NCBI GenBank assembly: GCA_011799875.1
Contig: CM022301.1
Location: 211,317,888 to 211,381,887, forward strand
Direction: 5' to 3'
Source of the DNA: Thinopyrum elongatum
Lineage: Eukaryota > Streptophyta > Magnoliopsida > Poales > Poaceae
Length of the DNA stretch: 64,000 nt
Part shown: piece after piece, positions 21,730-33,230 of the stretch
Position numbering within the stretch: the first letter of the stretch is position 1
How the letters are laid out: every line of letters starts with the position of its first letter
Translations under genes and position numbers: made by a program
Notes under the pieces: model-generated
What the model was told of the DNA's origin: nothing
What the model saw: the letters and a program-made list of their open reading frames with translations, nothing else
Databases searched by the model: none

Positions 21730-24700
21730 TCAATCCCTGCACTGGCCTTCGATCCTTTTGATGGAGTCCACCTTCTCAAGGATAGGCGCGATGCACTCTT
21801 CAAGCGCCTCAACATTTGCATCCCTTGGCAGATGGCCGAACGCGTTGGAGAGGTCGATGCCGGGATTGCTGTGCACCACCTTGATGAGCACCTTGCGGAG
21901 GACGGCCCAGCAAAGCCGGCGAGTCTCGTTGGCCAGTTGGGTCGCCCGGCTAGACTGGAGCACCCTCAACGCGTTGATGATGTTTTCAAAGAACATCGTC
22001 AACCTGGCACTTGGAGATATTCTTTCCTCGGAAGAATACTTGAAGTTCGACAGGCCCATGGTTGACAGTTCTGCGGTAAGCTTCTCCGCGGTGGCGATGA
22101 GATGTCCAGTCCAGATCTCCACTCCCTTCTCGTACTCGGTTTGGGCGGCGGCGGCACTCTTGAGCAGGTTCCTCTCTCCTTGGAGATCCTTGAGTAGAGC
22201 CTTCTCACGGGCCCTGCCAGTCTGAAGAGACTTCTGCAGCGTGGTCAGCTTCAGCTCCAGAACCGCAATATTATCAGCCGCAGAGGAGAGCTGCTTGGTC
22301 TTGTCGGACAGGGCAACTTGCATCTCCGCCAAGGAGTGGAGGGTTTTTTCCCTGTCCCCCTTGAGCGTCGAGAGCTCCTTGCCGTGCTCTTTGAGATCTG
22401 TTTCCAGCCTCTTCACTTTGTTGCTCAGCTCATTCTTGGCAGCCTCTGGAGCTTCGGCAGCATCGACGGCCTCCTTGAGCTTGCCGGCGTGACTTGCAGT
22501 CAGAGCTTCGTTATGTTTTTGCTCCAGCTCCTGGGTCTGCCGCGCGACAAGATTCTCGATATCCTCATCCTTGCTACGAAGCTCGGCGGCGAGCGCCTGC
22601 TCACGTGCGGTGAGATCTTCCTCATGAGCATCAAGAGCAACGCGGCGCCCCGTCAGGAGGGCATCTTCGGCAGCAATCCTTTGAGCAGCTTCATCATGCG
22701 CCTTCTCCATATCGGATTGCTTCAGGAGGATCTCATTCCACTGCTGACTCACTTTTTCCCGGCCGGCAACCAACTCTTGGAGGGCCTCGGCGTGCCAGAT
22801 CTGCATTTGTGCGACGCGCCTTTGAAAATCTGCTTCGGCCGCCTCGACAACTGCCATTCTGGAGTCCGCTTTGTCTTTCCGGGCGCGATGGAGAGCCTGG
22901 AGCTTGCGGAAATTCTCGCCCATGGCCTGAAGGAGCTGATCCTCTTCAGATTTGCCGCTGCTAGTGCTGGGGTCATCAACAACTTCGAGCCCAGCAGCAG
23001 CAATGATTTCTTCAAAAACTTCTCCTTCGGCTGGTGCCCCAGTGCTTGCCGTCCCCGGCAAGTTGATGAACAGGTTCTCGCCAACCTTGAGGTACTTGCT
23101 GGATGAGGGGCCTTCAGATGTTGATGGCTGGTCTTCAGTGGCCGCCTCACCAGTGGCAGGGGGCTCTGTGGCCGGTGCAGCGCATGGCGCTCCTGCGGCA
23201 GGAATGTCGTCAGTGCGGTCCTCAGCCTCCCTGTCGCCCCCTTCAGTAGGTTCTTCGGCGAGTTCCTCTTGAGCAGTCTTGGCGGCCTCCCCGTCAAGAG
23301 CACCACCAGCCTCGACAGTGTCATCCTTGGTGGCCTCGCTGGCAGCGATCCTGTCTGCTTCGGCGGCGGCATCCCTGGCGGTCTCCTCGATGACAACGTC
23401 GACGTCCATGTGTTCCATCACAGGGAACTCTGAAGGGCAAAGGAGGAAAACAGAATAAGATCGAGGTTGAAGTTTGAAGTGACTAAAGACAGAGAGATAA
23501 GAGAAAAAGAGTAACGAGCACTCTGAGGCAATCGAGTACCTGCGTCGAGCTGTTGGGAGGTGGCTTCGCCCCTCCTGGCAACTCCGGTTGCCGGGGGTGG
23601 GTTGCCGGAATCTGTGCTTGCCGGCTCCTCCTCAGTTAAGATGGGCTCGTTGGCAGGATCTCTTGCCGGGGACGTGCTTGTGGGCGGAGCGGTCGATGAA
23701 GGAGGCACAATGGGGGTGTCTTCCGACAGCTCTCCTTGTGCCGTTCTTCTCCTGCGAACCCAAAGATATCAGCGGCAAGAATGAAAGCCTCGGCACCCGC
23801 CAGCGAAAAAAAGAATAATGAACTTACGCTGGGGGCTGTGCTGGGGGCTGCGCTGGGGGCTGCGTTGAGGACTGGACTCCGGCCTGACAACGACGGTTTC
23901 TGGCACGCTAGTGGAGCCTGCCAGGGCTCGTCACCCGTAGAAGTCCTTGACCTCTTCGTCATCCTCTCCAGCAATGTTTCTGTGTCGCTGCAGAGACAAT
24001 ACGAGCAACTTAGTAAGATCAATCCAAGGTTGGGAGATAAAAGCTGTGGCAAAGTACTCACTCTTCTTCCTCTCACTCCGGACTAAAGCCGGAGATGTCG
24101 AAGTCGACCTCTGTTGCGATGTCTGAGTGGGGAGGCGGAGGAGGAGTCCTAGGCCGCTTGGCTGTGGCAGGCGCTGGGGCAGCTTCCGGTGCGGTAGTAC
24201 GAGACCCTCCTGCCGCCCCAGCAGTGGCCGATGGTGTGGGTCTGGCGCGCCGCGCAGGTTGTTGACGAGCCCCCTGCCGCGGTCCGGTCTTGCCGGCCAC
24301 TTTCTTGCCGGGAGCTTCGCCGCTCGAAGAAGGCTGGCTTGCCGGGATGCCAGATGCGGCCTTCCGAAGAACACGCTTTGTCTTCTTCGGGGGTGGGAGC
24401 TCTTCTCGCGTTTCCTCTTCGGCCGTGTCCTCGCCGGATGAGCTCTCAGCGGCTGCGCTGCTCTCTTCCCCGGAAACCTTGTCCTCCCCAGCAGGTTTTA
24501 CCTCCACTACCACCTCTGCATTGCTAGCTTCCCACTCTATGAAGCCGACGCTGCCGGCCTCCGCGGCAAGATTTGCCTCCTCCACTCTAGTAGCAATGTA
24601 AGCTACTTCTTGATCAGTGGTGGCTCAGATGAAATCTGACTCTTGCCGGACAGGCCTCTCCATCAAGTTGTCAAAAAACTTCTGCGCTTCCTCCTCGCTT

Positions 24701-25694
24701 GGCTCGGCCCAGGTCGGGTCAAGACCGTGGGCATTGAACATCGGCAGGAAGGCAATGATTGACCCCAAGGCAGAATTGTTGCACAAGGGGACAATCCTTG
24801 CCGGCAGCCGGTGCTTGTCTTCGCGCTAGAATAATTTTTGACGGAGAGTGCCAAGCTGCATAGCGGTCAGATTGTTGTTCAGCCCGGGGCGCAATCTCAT
24901 GATATCTGCCGCGTTCTTGTATTCCGAAGCTGGCCTTCCCCTGTTCTGCAGAGGGGCGATGCGGCGGCGGAGAAAGTCGAAGCCGATCATCTCCATCGTC
25001 AGTCCGGCAGCCTTCAGGCGAAGGATCCTGGTGGTGGCGATTGTGAACCTCTCGTCCTCCGCTGCGGGGTCGCTCCAATCCTTGCCGCGGACCACCTTCT
25101 GTTGCCGGGGATGACAAAATGGATGGGGATCTGCTTCCTGGATCCAGCACCATTCAGCCCGCCACTCATCCCACTTTTCGCGGTAAACTCCCTCTGGGTA
25201 TATTTCCTTATTCCAAGCCCTTGGAATCCAGGCAATAGAACCAAAGAGGGCCTCTCCTTTTTGGATGCGAGGGAAGAAATAATGGCAAAAAAGAGCAGAA
25301 TTGGGGATCACGCCAACAAAGTTTTCACAGAGATGGGCAAAGATAGACATGCAAAGTACCGCATTCGGCGTGAAATCGAGAAGACGAAATCCGTATGTGT
25401 ACATGATATCATTGAAGAAGTCGGAAAAGGGGGGGGACAGAGCCCGCAATAGAAATATGTAGTGAAGAAAGGGTATCTGTCTGATCTGCCTTTGGAACAA
25501 GCTCCTGGGATTACGTGTGTGGCGGGGTGAGCTTGCGTCCCTTTCGCCCACATGCATTGGTATCGCCCATTCAGAGCTTCAGCATCGAGCATTGGAGGGA
25601 AGACAACGAGCCTCTTCCGCATCTTCGCCAGTTCGCTCTCCGAAACGTCGGCTTTCGCCTCCTTGCCCTTGCCTTTGCTGGCCTTGGGCGGCAT
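21730..25694 (-). pseudogene. Antisense multi-exon gene of element C
   Basis: Likely exons on the minus strand: 25694-24074, 23987-23828, 23751-23540 and 23429-21730. Donors read GTGAGA, GTAAGT and GTACTC; acceptors read CTGCAG, TTCGCAG and CTTCAG. The last junction joins in frame, but exon 2 to 3 is off by one base. The N-terminal part (near 25400-24830, with FRLLDFTPNAVLCMSIFAHL) resembles the 'putative gypsy type transposon' family (Pfam Transposase_28) known from Tat antisense ORFs. An Ala/Pro/Ser/Glu-rich middle and a long coiled coil (exon 4, about 560 residues, heptad-rich) follow. Breaks: an 8-G run at 25429-25436 shifts the frame, and stops lie near 24828 (TAG) and 24626 (TGA). The function in the family is unknown. 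Confidence 0.75.
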
Positions 25695-25850
25695 GGCGAC
25701 TGTGAGGACGGGAGCTGGGAGTGTGGCGAGCGTGGAAGCAGCGGGCGGAAGAGGGAAAGGCTTCGCTCTGAGCTCGAGAGGAGGAAGGCGATGGCGATGG
25801 CCAGATTGAGAAGAAGAGGGGGGTAAATAGGTTTGTGCCTCTGCGACTTC

Positions 25851-25862
25851 TCCTTTTTATGG
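25851..25862 (-). promoter_or_regulatory. Candidate promoter of antisense gene
   Basis: On the minus strand CCATAAAAAGGA lies about 160 bp before the ATG at 25694. It is the nearest TATA-like site and would let the antisense gene be transcribed from inside the element. This is inferred from position only. Confidence 0.4.
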
Positions 25863-26080
25863 GGAAGGAGCGGGGCCGCCTCTTTTATTCCCCAATGTGA
25901 ATGCGCCTCTATAGGCGCGAGGCAGTTGCAGCCTTTTTGGCATGCTTCCCATGTCGTGCACTCCGTGCGCGTAGTGGGGGCACAGTAAAATGAGATATTT
26001 ACGAGCAGTTAATCCCCTGCCACGCGTGCCCGTGCACTGTTTGGGCCTAGCCCAACAACGCCTCGCACTCGTGTATGGCC

Positions 26081-26096
26081 TAGGCCCGGGGGCTCC
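26081..26096 (+). promoter_or_regulatory. Polypurine-type tract of element C
   Basis: GGCCCGGGGGCTCC sits directly before the 3' LTR (TGTCGG at 26097). This is the position of the plus-strand primer. It is G-rich rather than purely purine. Confidence 0.5.
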
Positions 26097-26934
26097 TGTC
26101 GGTGTACTAAGTATTGGGCTGCTAGTACCCCGTACTTGTGCACGGGCAGTTGTAGCCATCCTCGCGGCAAGACTTGCCGGGAACAGCTCAAGGTCGATTC
26201 AAGCCACCAAAGAAATCATCAAGTCAGAGATGTGAGGATCAGCAGATAAGCAAAGCTGGGATCCGAAGGCCAGCTTCCCTGGCAAGATCCTTGCCGGGAT
26301 AGCCTGTGGAGCCCGGCAAGGCTTGGCGCCCGGCAAGGCTTGGAGCCCGGCAAGACTCGGCGCCTGGCAAGATTCTGCCACTATGCCACCGCTTCGGCAC
26401 AGTAACAAGTCTGACATTCTGGGTCCTTCTCTGGATGCGTGGCAACGCGCCAGTGGAGGAGAGCTTAAGCGGTGCTGATGGGATGGCCCCTTTTTCCATC
26501 CCCAAGAAAGTGAGGACACCTAAACGGACACCTCACGGTGCATTAAATGTGCTTGTCCTAATCCGTCAGAGGTTAGGTATGATACCCTGTAGCTACTTTA
26601 CACCTCAATGTATGTACATTTTGCCACTGTGGTGACCCCTTTGAGCATATAAAATGAGGCCCAAGGCAACTGCTACAGAGGAGGAGAACTTCTGGCCCAT
26701 TCTGCATGTGTAGCTGCTCTTTGAACGTATTGTTCATTGCGAGCGCTCCTGAAGGCTGGGCTCAAGAACATCAATAAGAACACAAAGCAGGAGTAGGGTT
26801 TTACGCTAATCAGCGGCCCAAACCTGGGTAAAAACCTCACGCGTCGATCATTGGTTCTGCTCTTTGTGTATACCTCTCCCCCCGTCGAATCGTAAAGGGA
26901 TCTCTCGGGATCCCATAGGTGTCGTACCCCGACA
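26097..26934 (+). repeat. 3' LTR of element C
   Basis: 838 bp, same length as the 5' LTR, with about 23 substitutions and no indel seen by eye. It ends CCCCGACA before the target duplication CCATG. Confidence 0.95.
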
Positions 26935-26939
26935 CCATG

Positions 26940-27649
26940 TAATTGCTAAACTTTATCACTATGCGTTAGCGACAGTTGTAGAAGCAATAGTTGGTGTGAC
27001 GACCTCAATGCAATGATGCTACGATGGAGATCAAGGTGTCAAGCCGGTGACGGTGGAGATCATGACGATGCTTTGGAGATGGAGATCAAAAGCACGAGAT
27101 GATGATGGCCATATCATGTCACATATTTTGATTGCATGTGATGTTTATCTTTTATGCAACTTATTTTGCTTAGGACGGCGGTAGCATTATAAGATGATCC
27201 CTTCACTAAATTTCAAGGTAAAAGTGTTCTCCCTGAGTATGCACCATTGCTAAGTTTGTCGTGTTGAGACACCATGTGATGATCGGGTGTGATAGACTCT
27301 ACGTTCACATACAACGGGTGCAAGACAGTTTTGCACATGTGGAATACTTGGGTTAAACTTGACGAGCCTAGCATGTACAGACATGGCCTCGGAACACTGG
27401 AGACCGAAAGGTCGAACGTGAATCATATAGTAGATATGATAAACATAGAGATGTTCACCATTGATGACTACCCCATCTCACGTGATGATCGGATATGGGT
27501 TAGTTGATTTGGATCACATATCACTTAGATGACTTGAGGGATGTCTATTTAAGTGGGAGTTCTTAAGTAATTTGATTAATTGAACTTAATTTATCATGAA
27601 CTTAGTCTTATAGTTTTGCATATCTATGTTGTAGATCAATAGCTCGCGA
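26940..27649 (+). other. Leader of element B (second part)
   Basis: Continues the Angela leader after element C (TAATTGCTAAACTTTATC...). It matches 8840-9536 in element A and 33771-34289 in D. Short ORFs inside (for example at 27289) are leader sequence, not genes. Confidence 0.85.
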
Positions 27650-28690
27650 TATAGCTCCCTTTTTTTGATATGTTCCTAGAGAAAAATAAGTTGAAAGATG
27701 ATAGTAGCAATGATGCAGACTGGGTCCGTGATCTGAGGATTATTCTCATTGCTGCACAAAAGAATTATGTCATTGATGCACCGCTAGGTGACAGACCTAT
27801 TGCAGGAGCAGATGCAGACGTTATGAACGTTTAGCAAAGCTCGATATGATGAGTAATTAATAGTTTAGTGTGCCATGCTTTACGGCTTAGAACCGGGACT
27901 TCAAAAACGTTTTGAATGCCATGAAGCATATGAGATGTTCCAAGAGCTGAAATTGGTATTTCAGATTCATGCCCATGTCAAGAGGTATGAGACCTCTGAG
28001 AAGTACTTTGCCTGCAAGATGGAGGAGAATAGCTCAGTGAGTGAGCATGTGTTCAGAATGTCTGGGTACGACAATCACTTGAATCAAGTGGGAGTTAATC
28101 TTCCAGATAAGATATTGATTGACAGAGTTCTCTAGTCACTATCACCAAGCTACTAGAACTTCGTGATGAACTGTAATAAGTAAGGGATGACGAAATCGAT
28201 TCCCGAGCTCTTCGCGATGATGAAATCGGTGAAGGTAGAAATCAAGAAAGAGCATCAAGTGTTGATGGTTAACAAGACCACTAGTTTCAAAGAAAAAGGG
28301 CAAAGGGAAAGAAAGGGAACTTCAAGAAGAATGGCAAGCAAGTTGCCACTCCCGTGAAGAAGCCCAAAAACTGGACCCAAGCCTGAAACTTAGTCTTCTA
28401 GTGCAAAGGAAATGGTCACTGGAAGCGGAAATGCCCCAAACATTTGGCGGATAAGAAGGATGGCAAAGTGAACAAAGGTATATTTGATATACAGATTATT
28501 GATGTGTACCTTACTAGTGTTCGTAGTAGCCCCTGGGTATTTGATACTAGTTCAGTTGCTAAGATTAGTAACTCGAAACAGGAGTTGTAGAATGAATAGA
28601 GACTAGTTAAGGGCGAGGTGATGATGTGTGTTGGAAGTGATTCCAAGGTTGATAAGATCACCATCACACACTCCCTCTACCTTCGGGATT
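27650..28690 (+). pseudogene. gag relic of element B (Ty1/copia)
   Basis: Copia Gag with several breaks. Recognisable pieces are KNYVIDAPLGDRPIAGAD near 27770, an open part 27875-28135 (MLYGLEPGLQKRFE to LPDKILIDRVL), and a basic region with the Cys/His knuckle near 28395-28435. Stops at 27866 and 28133 occur at the same codons as 9757 and 10016 in element A, where Gln codons are expected in intact relatives. A protease remnant follows near 28530 (WVFDTSSVAKIS). Confidence 0.75.
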
Positions 28691-31290
28691 AGTGTTGAAC
28701 CTAAATAAATGTTATTTGGTGTTTGCGTTGAGCATGAATATGATTGGAAGATGTTTATTGCAATACAGTTATTGATTTAAGTCAGAGAATAATTGTTGTT
28801 CTGTTTACATGAATAAAACCTTCTATGGTCATACACCCAATGTAAACGGTTTATTGAATCTCGATCGTAGTGATACACATATTCATAATATTGACGCCAA
28901 AAGATGCAAAGTTGATAATGATAGTGCAACATACTTGTGGCACTGCCGTTTAGGTCATATTGGTGTAAAGCGCATGAAGAAACTCCATGCAGATGGACTT
29001 TTGGAATCACTTGATTATGAATCATTTGATACTTGCGAACCATGCCTCATGGGCAAGATGACTAAAACTCCGTTCTCCTGAACAATGGAGCGAGCTAATG
29101 ACTTATTGGAAATAATACATATCGATGTATGCGGTCCGATGAGTGTTGAGGCACGCGGCGGGTATCGTTATTTTCTGACCTTCACAGATGATTTGAGCAG
29201 ATATGGGTATATCTACTTAATGAAACACAAATCTAAAACATTTGAAAAGTTCAAAGAATTTCAGAGTGAAGTGGAGAATCATCGTAACAAGAAAATAAAG
29301 TTTCTACGATCTGATCGCGGAGGCGAATATTTGAGTTACGAGTTTGGCCTTCATTTAAAACAATGTGGAATAGTTTCACAACTCACGCCACCTGGAACAC
29401 CACAGCGTAATGGTATGACGAACCGTACTTTATTAGATATGGTGCGATCTATGATGTCTCTTACCGATTTACCACTATCATTTTGGGGTTATGCATTAGA
29501 GACAACCACATTCACGTTAAATAGGGCACCGTCTAAATCCGTTGAGACGACACCGTATGAACTATGGTTTTGCAAGAAACCTAAGCTGTCGTTTCTTAAA
29601 GTTTGGGGATGCGATGCTTATGTCAAAAGGCTTCAGCCTGATAAGCTCGAACCTAAATCGGAGAAGTGGGTCTTCATAGTATACACTAAAGAAACTATTG
29701 GGTACACCTTCTACCACAGATCTGAAGGCAAGATCTTTGTTGCCATGAATGGAACATTTCCAGAGAAGGAGATTCTCTCGAAAGAAGTGAGTGGGAGGAA
29801 AGTAGAACTTGATGAGGTAATTGTACCTTCTCTCAATTTGGAAAGTAGCACATCAGAGAAATCCGTTCCCGTGATGCCTACACCAACTAGAGAGGAAGCT
29901 AATGATGATGATCATGAAACTTCGGAACAAGTTACTACTGAACCTCGTAGGTCGAACAGAGCATGTTCCACACCAGAGTGGTACGGTAATCCTGTCCTGG
30001 AAGTCATGTTACTAGACCATGACGAACTTACGAACTATGTAGAAGCAATGATGAGCCCAGATTCTGATAGATGGCTTGAGGCCATGAAATCTGAGATAGG
30101 ATCCATGTATGAGAACAAAATATGGACTTTGGTGGACTTGCTCGATGATCGGCAAGCCATAGAGAATATATGTATCTTCAAGAAGAACACTGACGCTGAT
30201 GGTAATGTTACTGTCTACAAAGCTCGACTTGTCGCAAAAGGTTTTCGACAAGTTCAAGGGGTTGACTACGATGAGACTTTCTCACCCATAGCGATGCTTA
30301 AGTCCATCCGAATCATGTTAGCAATTGCCGCACTTTATGATTATGAAATCTGGCAAATGGACGTCAAAACTGCATTCCTTAATGGATTTCTTAAAGAAGG
30401 TTTTGTCGATCCTAAAGGTGCTAACAAAGTGTGCAAGCTCCAGCGATCCATCTATGGACTGGTGCAGTTGGAATATACGCTTTGATGAGGTGATCAAAGC
30501 ATATGGTTTTATACAGACTTTCGGTGAAGCCTGTATTTACAAGAAAATGAGTGGGAGCTTTGTAGCATTTCTGATATTATATGTGGATGACATATTATTG
30601 ATTGGAAATGATATAGAATTTCTGTATAGCATAAAAGGATACTTGAATAAGAATTTTTCAATGAAAGACCTCGGTGAAGCTGCTTATATATTGGGCATCA
30701 AGATCTATAGGGATAGATCGAGACGCTTAATAGACTTTCACAAAGCACATACCTTGATAAAGTTTTGTAGAAGTTCAAAAATGGACCAGTCAAAGAAACG
30801 GTTCTTGCCTGTGTTACAAGGTGGAAGTTGAGTAAAGACTCAAAACCCTACCATGGCAGAAGATAGAGAGAGAATGAAAGTCATTCCCTATGCCTCAGCC
30901 ATAGGTTCTATAAAGTATGCCATGCTGTGTACCAAACCTGTTGTGTGCCTTGCCATGAGTTTGGCAAGGGGGTACAATAGTGATCCAGGAGTGGACCACT
31001 GGACAGCAGTCAAAATTATCCTTAGGTACCTGAAAAGGACTAAGGAAATGTTTCTCGATTATGGAGGTGATAAAGAGTTCATCATAAAGGGTTACATCGA
31101 TGCAAGCTTTAACACCAAACCAGATGACTCTGAGTCTCAATCTAGATATGTATTGAACGTGGGAGCAATTAGCTAGACTAGCTCCATGCAGAGCATTGTG
31201 GACATAGAAATTTGCAAAATACATATGGATCTGAATGTGGCAGACCCGTTGACTAAACCTCTCTCACAAGCAAAACATGATCACACCTTA
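28691..31290 (+). pseudogene. pol relic of element B (integrase-RT-RNase H)
   Basis: Largest piece 29085-30485 (466 codons): integrase core (IIHIDVCGPMS, TPPGTPQRNG with the usual Glu codon region changed after it), the linker, and the first half of reverse transcriptase (MDVKTAFLNG). A small deletion near 30465 shifts the frame, and the RT resumes at 30484 with the catalytic FLILYVDDILLIG. Near 31170 the RNase H is cut: the text jumps from VGAIS to a C-terminal end reading DLNVADPLTKPLS, so about 80 residues with the catalytic acids are missing. Element E has the same jump. Several other stops are present. Confidence 0.85.
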
Positions 31291-31301
31291 GTACTCTTTG
31301 A

Positions 31302-31516
31302 GTGTTAATCACATGGCGATGTGTACTATATTATTGACTCTAGTAAACACTTTGGGTGTTAGTCACATGGCGATGTGAACTATGGGTGTTAATCACATGG
31401 CGATGTGAACTAGATTATTGACTCTAGTAAACTCTTTGGGTGTTAGTCACATGGCGATGTGAACTATGGGTGTTAATCACATGGCGATGTGAACTAGATT
31501 ATTGATTCTAGTGCAA
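31302..31516 (+). repeat. Compound tandem repeat before PPT of element B
   Basis: The core GTGTTA(A/G)TCACATGGCGATG occurs five times, in alternating units of about 54 and 30 bp, giving an 84-bp higher-order period (with TATTGACTCTAGTAAAC...). Element E has three cores at the same place (37311-37430, minus strand). The array lies between the end of pol and the polypurine tract. Confidence 0.85.
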
Positions 31517-31525
31517 GTGGGAGAC
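31517..31525 (+). promoter_or_regulatory. Polypurine tract of element B
   Basis: GTGGGAGAC immediately before the LTR start TGATGG at 31526. It is the plus-strand primer site typical of BARE/Angela, and has the same sequence in element E (37281-37289, minus). Confidence 0.85.
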
Positions 31526-33229
31526 TGATGGAAATCTACCCTAGAGGCAACAATAAAATGGTTATTATTATATTTCCTAAATCATGATAAAGGTTTATTA
31601 TTCATGCTAGAATTGTATTGACCAGAAACTTAAATACATGTGTGGATACATAAACAAATACCGTGTCCCTAGTGAGCCTCTACTAGACTAGCTCGTTGAT
31701 CAAAGATGGTTAAGGTTTCCTAACCATAGACATGAGTTGTCATTTGATAACGGGATCACATCATTAGGAGAATGATGTGATGGATAAGACCCATCCGTTT
31801 AGCTTATTGCTACTGCTTTCTTAATGTCAAATACATGTTCCTTCGACCATGAGATTATGCAACTCCCGGATACCGAAGGAATACTTTGTGTGCTATCAAA
31901 CATGACAACATAACTGGGTGATCATAAAGATGCTCTACAGGTATCTCCGAAGGTGTTTGTTGAGTTGGCGTGAATCGAGATTGGGATTTGTCACTCCGTG
32001 TATCGGAGAGGTATCTCTGGGCCCTCTCGGTAATACACATCATAAGCTTGCAAGCAAAACGAATAAGGAGTTAGTCACGAGGTGATGTATTACAAAACGA
32101 ATAAAGAGACTCGCGTGGTAACGAGATTGAACTAGGTATGAAGATACCGATGATCGAATCTCGGGCAAGTAACATACCGATAGACAAAGGGAACTACGTA
32201 TGTTGTAATAAAGGTTCGGCCGATAAAGATCTTTGTAGAATATGTAGGAGCCAATATGGGTATCCTGGTTCCGCTATTGGTTATTGACCGGAGAGGTATC
32301 TCGATCATGTCTACATAGTTCTCGAACCCATAGGGTCCACACACTAAACGTTCGTTCACGATATACTATTATATGAGTTATGTATGTTGGTGACCGAATG
32401 TTGTTCGGAGTCCCGGATGAGATCACGGACATGACGAGGAGCTCCGCAATGGTCCGGAGGTAAACATTGATATATAGGACGATGATATTCAGACGCCGGA
32501 ATAGTTTCGGAGTGCACCGGGTAGTCATCGGATCACCGGAAGGGGTTCCGGGAGGCCCCGGGAGGTCTATGGGCCTAATGGGCCAACGAGAGGCACACAC
32601 CAGCCCATAGAGGGGCTGGCGCGCCCCCTCCCTGGCTGCTGGCCCTAGAAGAAGGAAAGGGGGGCGCCACCTCCTCCTGCCTTTCCCCCCTTGTGGGAGA
32701 AAGGAAGGGGGGGTGGGCACCTCCTCCTTCCTTCCCCTTGGCGCTAAAAGAAGGAAAGGGGGGCCGGCCTAGGGCAGGAGCCCAAGTAGGATTCAGACCT
32801 ACTTGGGGCGCCCCTTGGCCTCTCCCCTCTCCCTCCCAAATATATATATGTGGGAAGGGGGCGCCTAGCACACCTAGAACAATTGCTTAGCCATGTGCGG
32901 CGCCCCCCTCCACCGTTTACACCCCCGGTCATATTTTCGTAGTGCTTAGGCGAAGCCCTGCGGAGATCACTTCACCATCAGCGTCACCATGCCGTCGTGC
33001 TGCCGGAACTCATCCACTACCTCGCCATCTTGCTGGATCAAGAAGGCGAAGGACGTCACCAAGCTGAATGTGTGGAGAACGTGGAGGTACCGTACGTTCG
33101 GTAAACGCTTCCGCTTACGGTCTACGAGGGTACGTAGACACACTCTCCCCTCTCGTTGCTTTGCATCTCCATGGATAGATCTTGTGTGTGCATATAATTT
33201 TTTTGTTTTACATGCAACGTTTCCCAACA
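31526..33229 (+). mobile_element. Type I LTR after element B
   Basis: 1,704 bp, TGATGGAAATCTACCC to CCCAACA. It is preceded by the PPT of B, so it is B's 3' LTR. It is also followed by a primer site and leader, so it doubles as the 5' LTR of element D. Its U3 from about 32465 is of type I (GGGCGCC-rich, TATA near 32838) and differs wholly from B's 5' LTR. Age dating from these two LTRs would therefore be meaningless. Confidence 0.85.
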
Positions 33230-33230
33230 G

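Larger units (their letters stand above)
13657..26934 (+). mobile_element. Complete Ty3/gypsy element C, Tat type
   Basis: A 13,278-bp element with two 838-bp LTRs, flanked by the 5-bp target duplication CCATG (13652-13656 and 26935-26939). The order inside is primer site, gag-pol in one frame, noncoding spacer, a multi-exon gene on the opposite strand, purine-rich stretch and 3' LTR. An extra plant-type RNase H after the reverse transcriptase and a long antisense gene are marks of the Tat lineage. By eye the LTRs differ at about 23 of 838 positions (2.7%). At the often-used grass LTR rate of 1.3e-8 per site per year this is roughly 1 million years. Host site: leader of element B. Confidence 0.95.

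Noticed and set aside
21700..23106. Plus-strand ORFs (up to 262 codons) opposite the antisense gene
   Set aside because: The minus-strand frame is longer, has splice sites and a coiled coil. The plus-strand ORFs are its complement.
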